From assembly GCA_025454925.1 (NCBI GenBank), contig JALONM010000001.1, positions 82,175-146,174 on the forward strand: 64,000 nt of DNA. The letters run 5' to 3'. Position numbers and translations under genes: made by a program. The notes below the pieces were generated by a model that was not told where the DNA came from, ran no database searches, and saw only the letters and a program-made list of their open reading frames with translations. This DNA comes from Cytophagaceae bacterium (GTDB lineage Bacteria > Bacteroidota > Bacteroidia > Cytophagales > Cytophagaceae). Shown one piece after another: positions 35,311 through 44,228 of the stretch (within the stretch, counting starts at the first letter, position 1; every line of letters starts with the position of its first letter).

Positions 35311-36096
35311 TTATTCGCAAATAATCTGATCCTTAAATCTCAAATCTACACGCTGATAGGTATTCCAGCCTTTTGCCGGAATTATTTTCTTGTAGAAAAC
35401 AGCCAGGCGCGCAAACTTATCTTCGAGTAGTTCGGGTTTTCCGAACTGAATGTATTGTTTTCCCAATTGAGGGTACAAAGTCAATTCACCTTTGCTGTTG
35501 GTGGAGATCTGCGCGATCTGCACCTTCCAGAATTTATGATGATCCAGGTATCGGAAGAAATCCAGGTATGGTTTTCCCTCTTCGCTGGCAAGGTATGTTT
35601 CGCTGGCTAAGCGGGAACAAAGACCTCCATCCACGATTACGACACGCGAAGTGAACTTTTCGGATGTAGAGAGAGTAGTACCATCTGACCCAACGTATAC
35701 ATGAGCACCGTTGGAAGAAATTAACCTGGCAATGGGTCTGCGCTGTTTCACAAATACCTTGAGGTTTCCTTTGTGATCTTTAGATACTTGAGCATCACTA
35801 ACAAATTTAAATGATTTAATCTTTTTCTCCATTTGTTTCAAGTCCAAATGGGAATATTTTTTATCCACAACCAACGCGCTTCCATCGCCTGTCATGAGAT
35901 CCATCACATCTTCCTCTTCCACGAAGTAATTATCACCCTCATGATCAATTTCAATAAGAACTTTTTTCACGCGTTTATCGGCCTGCCGTTTCTCCACAAA
36001 CGAAATCAAGGTAAGCAGGAACAGCACAGCCATGGTGGTTTTCAGCCAGGCAGGCAGTTGCAGTCGAAACGGTATGGAAGGCAATTTCCAGTTCAT
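35311..36096 (-). CDS. ftsQ: Cell division protein FtsQ (DivIB-like, POTRA domain)
   Basis: This 261-residue bitopic protein has a short cytoplasmic start, one membrane helix (~20-35, MAVLFLLTLISFV), then a periplasmic POTRA domain (~40-115, with VKKVLIEID, LKQMEKKIKSFKFVSDAQVSKD and LKVFVKQRRPIARLI) and a beta-rich C-terminal domain. The sequence is weakly conserved, as is usual; its place between murC and ftsA supports the call. FtsQ links the FtsL-type protein and late divisome enzymes. The ATG overlaps the murC stop (ATGA), so translation is probably coupled. Confidence 0.88.
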   Translation of the reverse strand: MNWKLPSIPFRLQLPAWLKTTMAVLFLLTLISFVEKRQADKRVKKVLIEIDHEGDNYFVEEEDVMDLMTGDGSALVVDKKYSHLDLKQMEKKIKSFKFVSDAQVSKDHKGNLKVFVKQRRPIARLISSNGAHVYVGSDGTTLSTSEKFTSRVVIVDGGLCSRLASETYLASEEGKPYLDFFRYLDHHKFWKVQIAQISTNSKGELTLYPQLGKQYIQFGKPELLEDKFARLAVFYKKIIPAKGWNTYQRVDLRFKDQIICE

Positions 36097-37472
36097 TCGT
36101 TTTTCTTTTCCAAGGCTTCTTTAAGTGTATCTAAATAGGTATCTATATCTCCGGCTCCAACGGTTAGCACCACTTCCAGCTCCATCGACTGCAATCGTTC
36201 TATCATTTCTTCTTTGCTGCAACGCTGCACCTTAGCTCCGGTAATTCCTTCGGCAATACTCGCTGAACTCACACCTGGTATGGGCGCTTCACGTGCCGGA
36301 TAAATATCCAGCAACAGTATTTCATCCGCGAGACTCAGGCTTTGCGCGAATTCCGCGGCAAAGTCGCGGGTACGGCTGTAAAGGTGTGGCTGAAAAATAC
36401 AGGTAACTTTTTTCGATGGATACAGGCCTCTGACCGATGTAAGCAAGGCCTCTACCTCCGCAGGGTGGTGGGCATAATCATCGATCAGCGTGATTTTTTC
36501 CGTTTTTAAAATGTATTGAAATCTTCTTTTTACGCCCAGAAAACTTTGAATACCTGCCCGTATTTTCTCTTCCGGAATTTGTAAACGCCGGACCATGGTA
36601 ATAGCAGCCAGCGCATTTTCTACATTGTGATAACCGGGTACTTGCAGCACTAATCCATTGATGCGATGTTCTCCGTCTACATAATCAAATTGAAAACATC
36701 CGTCCTCAATGCGGATGTTTTCCGCATGAACAGCCTGCCGCTCCAGATGATATTCGGAAGAGGTGCATGCTCCTGACGTTTGCAAAGGCAGGCCTTCTTT
36801 CTTGAGTAAAAATCCTCCTGGTTTCAGCTGAAGAACAAATTCCTGGAAGGATTTCTTAACTTCTTCATGAGAACCGTAAATATCAAGGTGATCCGCATCC
36901 ATGCTGGTTACTACAGCCTGGTCAGGAAATAAGGTTAAGAAGGAACGATCGTATTCATCGGCTTCCACCACCACGGGTGCATCAGGAGTTCCAATAAGCA
37001 AATTGGTTCCGTAATTGGCAGTTATTCCACCCAAAAATGCATTCACCTGAATACCGGCTGATTTTAATAAATGAGCCGTGAGGGAAGAAGTTGTGGTTTT
37101 GCCATGTGTCCCAGCAATAGCAATGGTATAATAGCTCTTGGTGATCAGTCCGAGAACCTGCGAACGTTTCATCATGACGTATTTTTCATGCTGAAAATAC
37201 TGATACTCTACATGTGTTTGTGGTACAGCAGGCGTTACCACCACAAGGGTTTCTGATTTTTTATAGAACGCGGTTGGAATTCTTCCTGACTGAAGATCAT
37301 AATGAATGTCCATACCTTCCCTTACCAGCTCTTGAGTAAGTTGAGATTCTGTTTTATCGTATCCTCCTACTAAAAAGCCTTGGGCTTTGAACCAGCGCGC
37401 AAGGGCGCTCATGCCGATGCCTCCGATTCCGAGGAAATAAACTTGACGATATGTTGCTAATTCTCCTGTCAT
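36093..37472 (-). CDS. murC: UDP-N-acetylmuramate--L-alanine ligase MurC
   Basis: The ATG at 37472 overlaps the murG stop by 4 nt (ATGA); a TTG two codons upstream is less likely. About 459 residues. Motifs are YFLGIGGIGMSALARW (UDP-substrate Rossmann domain), AIAGTHGKTTTSSL (ATP-binding, ~120-127), EADEYDRSFL, DYAHHPAEVEAL and IFQPHLYSRT. MurC adds L-alanine to UDP-MurNAc, the first step of stem-peptide synthesis in the cytoplasm. Confidence 0.97.
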   Translation of the reverse strand: MTGELATYRQVYFLGIGGIGMSALARWFKAQGFLVGGYDKTESQLTQELVREGMDIHYDLQSGRIPTAFYKKSETLVVVTPAVPQTHVEYQYFQHEKYVMMKRSQVLGLITKSYYTIAIAGTHGKTTTSSLTAHLLKSAGIQVNAFLGGITANYGTNLLIGTPDAPVVVEADEYDRSFLTLFPDQAVVTSMDADHLDIYGSHEEVKKSFQEFVLQLKPGGFLLKKEGLPLQTSGACTSSEYHLERQAVHAENIRIEDGCFQFDYVDGEHRINGLVLQVPGYHNVENALAAITMVRRLQIPEEKIRAGIQSFLGVKRRFQYILKTEKITLIDDYAHHPAEVEALLTSVRGLYPSKKVTCIFQPHLYSRTRDFAAEFAQSLSLADEILLLDIYPAREAPIPGVSSASIAEGITGAKVQRCSKEEMIERLQSMELEVVLTVGAGDIDTYLDTLKEALEKKNE

Positions 37473-38572
37473 TTGCAAAGTGCCAGCACCTGGCGGGCTA
37501 TGTCGTGGGCTGCATCGGGTTTTGCCAAGGTAGCAATGCGCTGGCTCAACACCTGTTGCTGCGTGGTATCTTTAAGTACTTGAATGGCCGTTGTCACCAA
37601 CTGCGCCGAAGCATCGGCATCTTTCACCAGCAGCGCCGCACCTTTATCGCTGAGCGCACGGGCATTTTTGGTTTGATGATCTTCCGTTACGTTAGGAGAT
37701 GGAACTAGTATGGCTGGTTTTTTCACCAGGCATAACTCTGAGATGGAAAGAGCGCCAGCCCTGGAAATTACAACATCGGCAGCGGCATAAGCCAGGTCCA
37801 TTTCTCTTATAAAATCTACCGCCTTTATCCCGGAAGCCTCGTATGGGGCAACTGCCGATTTGATGTCGTTGTAATAATATTTTCCTGTTTGCCATAACAC
37901 CGACACGCCAGATTCTGCAAGCATTTTTAATCCTTGCAACATGGCATGATTGATGGTGCGAGCGCCTAAACTCCCTCCTATGATCAACAACACTGGCTTT
38001 CCGCCAGAAAGTTTAAAATGAGACAAAGCCTGCTCTCTTTTTCCCTCCAATTGAAGAATATCTTTGCGCACCGGATTGCCGGTTAATAGAATTTTCTCTT
38101 CTGGAAAAAATTGCGACATACCTTCGTAGGCAGTACAAATTTTGGAAGCCTTTTTAGCCAACCATTTATTGGTAAGTCCGGCATAGGAATTTTGTTCCTG
38201 AATCAAATACGGTATTCCTTTGCTGGCAGCCTTCATCAGTATCGGGCCACTGGCGTATCCGCCTACGCCTACGCAGGCATCGGGTCTAAAGGAATTGAGT
38301 ATTTCGGATGCTTTAGATAAACTCTTCAATAATTTAAACGGGAACGCAATGTTCGACAAGGTCAATCTTCGTTGCAAGCCAGCCACCGGTAATCCGATAA
38401 TTGGATACCCCGCCTGAGGGACTTTCTCCATTTCCATTTTACCTTCCGCACCCACAAATAAAATATCAATACCAGGTTCCAACTCTTTTAAGGCATTGGC
38501 AATGGCTATCGCCGGAAAGATATGTCCTCCGGTTCCGCCTCCGCTGATAATTATTTGATGCGATTTACTCAT
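37469..38572 (-). CDS. murG: MurG glycosyltransferase (lipid II synthase)
   Basis: The start is set at the ATG at 38572, which gives MSKSHQIIISGGGTGGHIFPAIAIA, the normal N-terminus; an ATG 69 nt further upstream lies inside ftsW and adds a non-conserved basic stretch. The 367-residue GT28-family protein shows GGTGGH (~11-16), the membrane-association face PVAGLQRRLTLSN, the QEQNSYAGLTN donor-domain entry, GGSLGAR and the SRAGALSISEL UDP-GlcNAc site. MurG transfers GlcNAc to lipid I at the inner face of the membrane. The start overlaps the ftsW stop by 8 nt. Confidence 0.96.
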   Translation of the reverse strand: MSKSHQIIISGGGTGGHIFPAIAIANALKELEPGIDILFVGAEGKMEMEKVPQAGYPIIGLPVAGLQRRLTLSNIAFPFKLLKSLSKASEILNSFRPDACVGVGGYASGPILMKAASKGIPYLIQEQNSYAGLTNKWLAKKASKICTAYEGMSQFFPEEKILLTGNPVRKDILQLEGKREQALSHFKLSGGKPVLLIIGGSLGARTINHAMLQGLKMLAESGVSVLWQTGKYYYNDIKSAVAPYEASGIKAVDFIREMDLAYAAADVVISRAGALSISELCLVKKPAILVPSPNVTEDHQTKNARALSDKGAALLVKDADASAQLVTTAIQVLKDTTQQQVLSQRIATLAKPDAAHDIARQVLALCK

Positions 38573-39764
38573 CGTTGTCCTCCTCTTCTGAATCCTTATT
38601 CGGAGCCAATTCTCCGTCTTCGTTTTCCTGAATATCACCACGACTTACACTCAGAATAATTCCCAGTGAAATTCCCGTGAACAGCAAGGAGGTACCTCCC
38701 ATGCTTAGCATAGGAAGAGGCTGTCCGGTGATTGGACCCAGTCCTACCGCCACTCCCATATTAACCATTGCCTGAATCACGATGCTGAATGCAAGGCCTG
38801 CCGACAATAATCCGCCGAATGCTTTTTTACTGTTCATGGCTACTTTCATACTTCTGTACAACAATCCGAGGTACAAGAAAATGATCAAGGCAGCGAACAA
38901 CAAACCAAACTCCTCGATGATGGTACTAAAAACAAAGTCGGAATAACTCAGGGGTAAGAAATCTTTTTGAATTCCATTCCCAGGCCCTAGCCCAAGATAC
39001 CCTCCGCGCCAGATGGCGATGTAGGATTGTTGGGCCTGAAAAACGGTATCGCCTTCATGAAGAAATTTTTCAATACGACTGATGAATGTTCCCCAACGTT
39101 GTCCGGCAATAAGAGCGAATGCCACCGCCACTCCACCAACGACAAACAAGCGCGCTATCTGTTTTACCGGAACTCTTCCAATAAACATCAGCAACATACA
39201 GGTAGCAAATAAAATAGCGGCGGTTGAGAAATTAAACAGAGCAATCAATCCACATATTACCGAACACCAGAGAATGGCAGGCCACATGGATTTATTCATA
39301 ATCACTTCCACTGATTCAATGGAAAATGCCTTATCAATTTCGCGTTGCCGCTTAGCCAGTATGCGCGCTATGGAAGTAATAAGTGCCAACTTAGCAAAAT
39401 CCGCCATTTGAAATGACAAACCAAAAATACTGATTGCGCGTGTTGCTCCTGCCAATTTACTTCCGAATACAAATCCATATACCAGTAACAAGGGTGCAAT
39501 CCACAAGGCCACTTTACTCACTCCCCAATACCATTTGTAATTAATGCGATGTGCCATCCAGGTTAGCACAAGACTCAGGCCTACTAGCAATCCGTGTTTC
39601 AGCAAAATAGATTCTGTGGTCACCGATTCCCGCTTTAGTGCCAAGGAACCAACAGAGCTATAAACGATGACTAAGCTGAAGAAAGAAAATACCAGCACGA
39701 TACCCCAAATGATTGGGTCGCCCTTCATATTTTTCTCCATCCATATTTTTAGCTTTTCGTTCAT
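38565..39764 (-). CDS. ftsW: SEDS glycosyltransferase FtsW
   Basis: This 399-residue polytopic protein has about ten hydrophobic segments. Typical SEDS marks are LSLVLTWMAHRINYKWY, FGLSFQMADFAKLALI (FQPSEFAKL-like), FLHEGDTVFQAQQSYIAIWRGGYLGLGPGNG, FSTIIEEFGLL and the C-terminal PITGQPLPMLSMGGTSLL. The tail is acidic (EENEDGELAPNKDSEEEDNDE in part). FtsW polymerises septal glycan from lipid II together with the FtsI transpeptidase encoded upstream in the same operon. It lies 7 nt after murD. Confidence 0.96.
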   Translation of the reverse strand: MNEKLKIWMEKNMKGDPIIWGIVLVFSFFSLVIVYSSVGSLALKRESVTTESILLKHGLLVGLSLVLTWMAHRINYKWYWGVSKVALWIAPLLLVYGFVFGSKLAGATRAISIFGLSFQMADFAKLALITSIARILAKRQREIDKAFSIESVEVIMNKSMWPAILWCSVICGLIALFNFSTAAILFATCMLLMFIGRVPVKQIARLFVVGGVAVAFALIAGQRWGTFISRIEKFLHEGDTVFQAQQSYIAIWRGGYLGLGPGNGIQKDFLPLSYSDFVFSTIIEEFGLLFAALIIFLYLGLLYRSMKVAMNSKKAFGGLLSAGLAFSIVIQAMVNMGVAVGLGPITGQPLPMLSMGGTSLLFTGISLGIILSVSRGDIQENEDGELAPNKDSEEEDNDE

Positions 39765-39771
39765 CCGTTTC

Positions 39772-41160
39772 TTAGTTCGCTTGAATCAGTTTTTTTAATT
39801 CTTCTTTAAATTTATTCCCACGGTCTTCATAGTTTTTAAATAAATCAAAACTAGCACAGCAAGGCGAAAGCAACACCACATCACCCTTCTTGGCAAGGTC
39901 TTTACACAACTGTAAACACTCCCGTACATTCTTGCTCTCTTGTATTACCGGTATTTTCCCTTTAAATGCGTTGATCAACTTTTCGTTTTCTACCCCCAGG
40001 CACACCAAGGCTTTTACTTTGCCTTCAATTACCTTGTACAAATCCGAATAGTTATTTCCTTTATCTACACCACCGGCAATCCAAACAATTGGATTCTTGA
40101 TGGCATCTAAGGCATACCAAGCAGAATCTACATTCGTAGCTTTGCTGTCGTTGATAAATGTGACTCCGTCCCAAACGCCTGCTAATTCCATCCGGTGCGG
40201 AGCATTTTGAAAATCCTGTAATCCGTCTTCAATAACCCTAGCGCTGATGCCCAATTTGGCCGCTACCAGTGCGGAGGCCATGGTATTGTATACGTTATGC
40301 CTGCCTTTCAACACGGATTTGGTCAAGTCTACAGACAATAGATTTGACTCCTGATGCCCATCGTGACTGATATCGAAATGTGGATCAAGCGTAATTCGAT
40401 TGAGGTTACCCCAGGCCGCTACTCCTTCTGATTCTTCCAATGAAAATGGCAGTTCCTGTGCGTCGGTATCTACATCAAACAAAGCATCCTGGATCAACTC
40501 AGAGTCTTCCCCATAGATGAATGTGCAGGAACGATCCATATTCCGAATGATTCGGAATTTAGAGGCTACGTAATTTTCAATCTTATATTCGTATCGATCA
40601 AGGTGATCTGGAGTAATATTGGTAATAACTCCAATATCTATTTTTAAATCTTTGATACCATCCAATTGAAAACTACTTAACTCCAGCACATAAAAATCGA
40701 ATTCATCTTTTACTACCAGTTCGGCAAAACTATTTCCAATGTTTCCAGCCAGCCCCACTCGGAGTCCTGCTTTTTTGAGCAAGTGGAATGTAAGTAGTGT
40801 AGTCGTTGTTTTACCGTTCGTACCTGTAATCCCGATGATTTTCGCTTTTGTGTAACGTCCTGCAAATTCGATTTCAGAAATTACAGGAATCTTCGCCTTT
40901 TTGGCTGCCTTTATAATTTCAGCTTTATCGGGAATACCTGGGCTCTTTATAATTTCAGACGCCGATAGAATTTTCTCCGAAGTATGTTTTCCTTCTTCAA
41001 AGGCAATTTTATTCTCAAGAAGTTTATTTTTAAATACTTCCTGAATGGAGCCGGTATCAGAAACAAACACCTGAAACCCTTTGGAGGCCGCTAATAACGC
41101 TGCTCCCACGCCACTTTCCGCAGCTCCCAGAATGACGATATTTTTGTTTTGCTCTGTCAT
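39772..41160 (-). CDS. murD: UDP-N-acetylmuramoylalanine--D-glutamate ligase MurD
   Basis: The 462 residues start VILGAAESGVGAALLA and continue with IKSPGIPDKAEII, the ATP motif GITGTNGKTTTT (~109-120), ELSSFQLDGI, NITPDHLDRY, HRMELAGVWDGVTFINDSKATN and VLLSPCCASFDLFKNYEDRG, all expected for MurD. The enzyme adds D-glutamate to UDP-MurNAc-L-Ala in the cytoplasm. The start overlaps the mraY stop by one base (TAATG). Confidence 0.97.
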   Translation of the reverse strand: MTEQNKNIVILGAAESGVGAALLAASKGFQVFVSDTGSIQEVFKNKLLENKIAFEEGKHTSEKILSASEIIKSPGIPDKAEIIKAAKKAKIPVISEIEFAGRYTKAKIIGITGTNGKTTTTLLTFHLLKKAGLRVGLAGNIGNSFAELVVKDEFDFYVLELSSFQLDGIKDLKIDIGVITNITPDHLDRYEYKIENYVASKFRIIRNMDRSCTFIYGEDSELIQDALFDVDTDAQELPFSLEESEGVAAWGNLNRITLDPHFDISHDGHQESNLLSVDLTKSVLKGRHNVYNTMASALVAAKLGISARVIEDGLQDFQNAPHRMELAGVWDGVTFINDSKATNVDSAWYALDAIKNPIVWIAGGVDKGNNYSDLYKVIEGKVKALVCLGVENEKLINAFKGKIPVIQESKNVRECLQLCKDLAKKGDVVLLSPCCASFDLFKNYEDRGNKFKEELKKLIQAN

Positions 41161-42374
41161 TAGCGCATTTTTAACGTTGCCAGGGTTAGAATTGCCAGCA
41201 TAATCCCTATGATCCAGAAACGTGAAACAATTTTTGCTTCATGATATCCACCTTTCTGAAAATGATGATGCAAGGGCGCCATCCGGAACAATCGATGCTC
41301 CCGGGCATACTCAATACCTCGTTTTCTTTTCTGATATTTAAAGTAGGCGACCTGCAACATCACCGATAAATTTTCAATCAGGAATACTCCGCATAATACC
41401 GGGATAAGCAACTCTTTGCGTATGATCAATGCTAGTACAGCGATAATTCCTCCGAGGGTAAGACTTCCTGTATCGCCCATAAATACTTGTGCAGGAAAGG
41501 AATTGTACCATAAGAATCCGATGCACGCACCAATAAAAGCGGCACAGAAAACTACCACCTCTCCTGTGTTGGGTATGTACATGATGTTGAGATAATCTGC
41601 AAAAATTTTATTGCCACTCACGTAGGCCAGCAACGCCAAGGTAACCCCAATGATGGCGGAAGAGCCAGCAGCCAATCCATCAATTCCATCGGTAATGTTT
41701 GCTCCGTTGGACACCGCTGTAATAACTACTATCACTAAGGCTATGTAGCCTAACACATATAAATTATCTCCAAAAATTGCTTTGTAATCCAATTCGTTGT
41801 TTTTCAAAAAGGGAATGGTTGTACTCAAAGACTTTACGTCTTTAAAGCACGCTTCATTGCTCAAATTTTCGCAATAGGTAGGATCCGTTACATAGTTACG
41901 AACGACTACATCTTCGTGGTAATACAAAGCCAGACCAATAATTAAGCCCAGGCCAATTTGACCAATAATTTTAAAGGTCCCTTTCAAACCTGCCTTGTTC
42001 TTTTTGAACACTTTAATATAATCGTCAGAAAAACCTACAATGCCCATCCAAAGGGTGGTAACAAGCAACAATACAATGTATATATTATCGATTTGAGCGA
42101 AGAGTAAGGTTGGAATAAGAATGGCACCGATCATGATAAGACCACCCATGGTAGGGGTACCTTTTTTTTCCAATTGACCATGCAAGCCCAAATCCCTTAT
42201 GGATTCGCCGATCTGCAATCTCCTGAGCATATCAATTAATTTCCCACCGAAAATCATGGAAATGGTAAGCGATAACAAGGCGGCCAATACTGCCCGAAAT
42301 GAAATGTATTGAAATAGGCCTGCACCTGCCAGGTCAAACTGCTGATCGAGATATTGAAACAGGTAGTAGAACAT
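41160..42374 (-). CDS. mraY: Phospho-N-acetylmuramoyl-pentapeptide transferase MraY
   Basis: This 404-residue integral membrane enzyme has about ten membrane helices. Signature regions are [34 protein letters not shown] (aspartate pair), [16 protein letters not shown] (~225) and [18 protein letters not shown], followed by [13 protein letters not shown] ~45-residue insertion ([20 protein letters not shown] in part) between helices is typical of Bacteroidota MraY. It forms lipid I on undecaprenyl phosphate. The start overlaps the stop of the four-helix-bundle gene by one base (TAATG). Confidence 0.97.
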   Translation of the reverse strand: MFYYLFQYLDQQFDLAGAGLFQYISFRAVLAALLSLTISMIFGGKLIDMLRRLQIGESIRDLGLHGQLEKKGTPTMGGLIMIGAILIPTLLFAQIDNIYIVLLLVTTLWMGIVGFSDDYIKVFKKNKAGLKGTFKIIGQIGLGLIIGLALYYHEDVVVRNYVTDPTYCENLSNEACFKDVKSLSTTIPFLKNNELDYKAIFGDNLYVLGYIALVIVVITAVSNGANITDGIDGLAAGSSAIIGVTLALLAYVSGNKIFADYLNIMYIPNTGEVVVFCAAFIGACIGFLWYNSFPAQVFMGDTGSLTLGGIIAVLALIIRKELLIPVLCGVFLIENLSVMLQVAYFKYQKRKRGIEYAREHRLFRMAPLHHHFQKGGYHEAKIVSRFWIIGIMLAILTLATLKMR

Positions 42375-42757
42375 TAGTTTACTTGATATTGAAAGTTTAT
42401 TCTCGTGTTATTATCCTCATAGGACAAGTAATGCAATATGTTTATCAATTCGTTGATAGACTCTACACAGGTATCGCAGGAATGATTTACAAAATGTTTC
42501 ATCTGTATCATCTTAAGCCAATACCTTGTCTGCACAGCAAGATTAGCAGCCTCCGACAAATTATTGCGATAGTCAGAAGGAACCAAGGCAGCCATCGCTT
42601 CCTCAATTTTCTCACGGATATGCAAACCACTTCGCAAGACTTTCTCTGCCAGTTCGAATTCGTGATTTTTTAACAACAAAACATACAGATCCATCAGATG
42701 CAGTGAAAATCTGAATGTTTTGTCGGTTACTTGATAACTTGTCATTTCTAGGCTCAT
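42374..42757 (-). CDS. Four-helix-bundle protein (23S rRNA intervening-sequence protein-like) inside the dcw operon
   Basis: The start is set at the ATG at 42757, 7 nt after the murE stop; a TTG at 42775 inside murE is less likely. The ~127-residue product is all helical. It shows the pattern of the small four-helix-bundle/S23 family: an initial [36 protein letters not shown] block (Q/E-x-x-RSG-SI-NI-EA) and, after [20 protein letters not shown], the A-x-E-T-x-YWL motif in modified form. Most members are encoded in rRNA intervening sequences or stand alone with unknown function. It is not a standard dcw gene. One-base overlap with mraY makes translational coupling likely. A role in wall synthesis or RNA binding is speculation. 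Confidence 0.75.
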   Translation of the reverse strand: MSLEMTSYQVTDKTFRFSLHLMDLYVLLLKNHEFELAEKVLRSGLHIREKIEEAMAALVPSDYRNNLSEAANLAVQTRYWLKMIQMKHFVNHSCDTCVESINELINILHYLSYEDNNTRINFQYQVN

Positions 42758-42764
42758 TAAGCGT

Positions 42765-44228
42765 TTATTTTCCAAGAAGTTTGAATAACTCCTGCACTAT
42801 TTCTTTATCATCAAAATGATGTTTCACTCCTTTAATTTCCTGATAGGTTTCATGTCCCTTACCCGCTATTAAAATGATGTCTCCGGGTTTCGCAATCAGA
42901 ATGGCCGTTTTGATAGCTTCTTTCCGATCAAGAATGGAAAGTGTCTTTTTCTGATTGGTAATGCTTATACCAGCCTCCATTTGCTTTAGAATTTCCTGAG
43001 GGTCCTCCTCCCTTGGATTATCGGAAGTAAGAATTACCCGATCGCTGAAACGACAGGCTATTTCTGCCATGATAGGACGTTTGGCCGCATCCCGGTTTCC
43101 TCCGCATCCCACAACTGTAATAATTTGTTCTTGATGCTGACGAAGATCAACAATGGTCTCTAACACATTTTGCAAGGCGTCGGGAGTATGGGCATAATCA
43201 ACAAGCGCTGTGATGTTGTTCTCCGAAACAATGCGTTCAAAGCGACCTCGTGCAGCCTCCAGGTTAGACAGTTCCATGAGTATGGTTTCTTTGTCTTCGC
43301 CCAACAAATGAGCCGCAGCGTACACACCCAATAAATTATATGCGTTGAAACTTCCCACCAAACGGAACCATACATCCCGGTTATCAATTTCCATTTGTAA
43401 CCCATTGAAGGAATTGGCCAAGACCTTTCCTTTAAAATCACAGATCGTTTTAAGTCCAAAAGAATACCTGGAAGACTTGGTATTTTGTTGCATCACGGTG
43501 CCACGTTTATCATCGGCATTCACCAAGGAAAAGGCTGACGCGGATAAATGATCGAAAAACAGTTTTTTTGCCTTTATGTATTCTTCAAAGGTTTTATGAT
43601 AATCGAGATGATCGTGTGAGATATTGGTAAACATGGCTCCGGTAAACTGCAGGCCACTGATGCGGTGCTGCACTACCGCATGAGAACTGACTTCCATAAA
43701 ACAATGGGTGCATCCAGCCTCCAGCATTTTCTGCAGAAGGTAATTTAATGTCAGCGCATCCGGAGTAGTATGTGTGGAAGGAATTATTTCATCGTTGATT
43801 TTATTCTCTACGGTCGATAACATTCCTGTGTTGTACCCCAATCTTCGGAACAGACGGTGCAACAGCGTTACGGTTGTAGTTTTTCCGTTGGTTCCTGTTA
43901 CCCCTACTAATTTCAACTGTGCACTGGGGTTGCCAAAATAATTCGATGCAATGGTACCAAGCGCCTGGCTGGAATTTACAACCTGAACATAGGTGATCCC
44001 TTTTTTTAGCTCGGCCGGAAGTTGTTCGCATACTATGGCCATCGCTCCTTTGTCAATGGAGGCCTCAATAAATCGGTGTCCGTCTACGGCTGTCCCTACG
44101 GTAGCAATAAACAAACTCCCTTTCCCTACGAGTCTTGAATCAAACTGCACATCGCCGATTTCAATATCAGTGCTACCTGAAACTGAAAACAGAGATACTT
44201 TGTACAATATGTCTTTTAAAATTTTCAT
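42765..44228 (-). CDS. murE: UDP-MurNAc-tripeptide synthetase MurE (meso-DAP type)
   Basis: The 487 residues include the ATP motif GVTGTNGKTTTV (~110-120), MEVSSHAVVQHRI, TNISHDHLDYHKTFEEY, ALVDYAHTPDALQNVL, GCGGNRDAAKRPIM and the DNPREEDP motif (~403). The DNPR form is associated with meso-diaminopimelate as substrate, so the peptidoglycan is probably DAP-type. MurE adds the third residue of the stem peptide. The ATG overlaps the ftsI stop by 4 nt (ATGA). Confidence 0.97.
   Translation of the reverse strand: MKILKDILYKVSLFSVSGSTDIEIGDVQFDSRLVGKGSLFIATVGTAVDGHRFIEASIDKGAMAIVCEQLPAELKKGITYVQVVNSSQALGTIASNYFGNPSAQLKLVGVTGTNGKTTTVTLLHRLFRRLGYNTGMLSTVENKINDEIIPSTHTTPDALTLNYLLQKMLEAGCTHCFMEVSSHAVVQHRISGLQFTGAMFTNISHDHLDYHKTFEEYIKAKKLFFDHLSASAFSLVNADDKRGTVMQQNTKSSRYSFGLKTICDFKGKVLANSFNGLQMEIDNRDVWFRLVGSFNAYNLLGVYAAAHLLGEDKETILMELSNLEAARGRFERIVSENNITALVDYAHTPDALQNVLETIVDLRQHQEQIITVVGCGGNRDAAKRPIMAEIACRFSDRVILTSDNPREEDPQEILKQMEAGISITNQKKTLSILDRKEAIKTAILIAKPGDIILIAGKGHETYQEIKGVKHHFDDKEIVQELFKLLGK

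Noticed and set aside
33055..35430. Plus-strand frames of 301, 198 and 134 residues across ftsZ, ftsA and ftsQ
   Set aside because: They lie antisense to well-identified division genes, have no recognisable motif and reflect codon bias.
35864..35872. Isolated TTATCCACA DnaA box inside ftsQ
   Set aside because: A single match in coding sequence; one or two are expected by chance in 64 kb, and it is not clustered.
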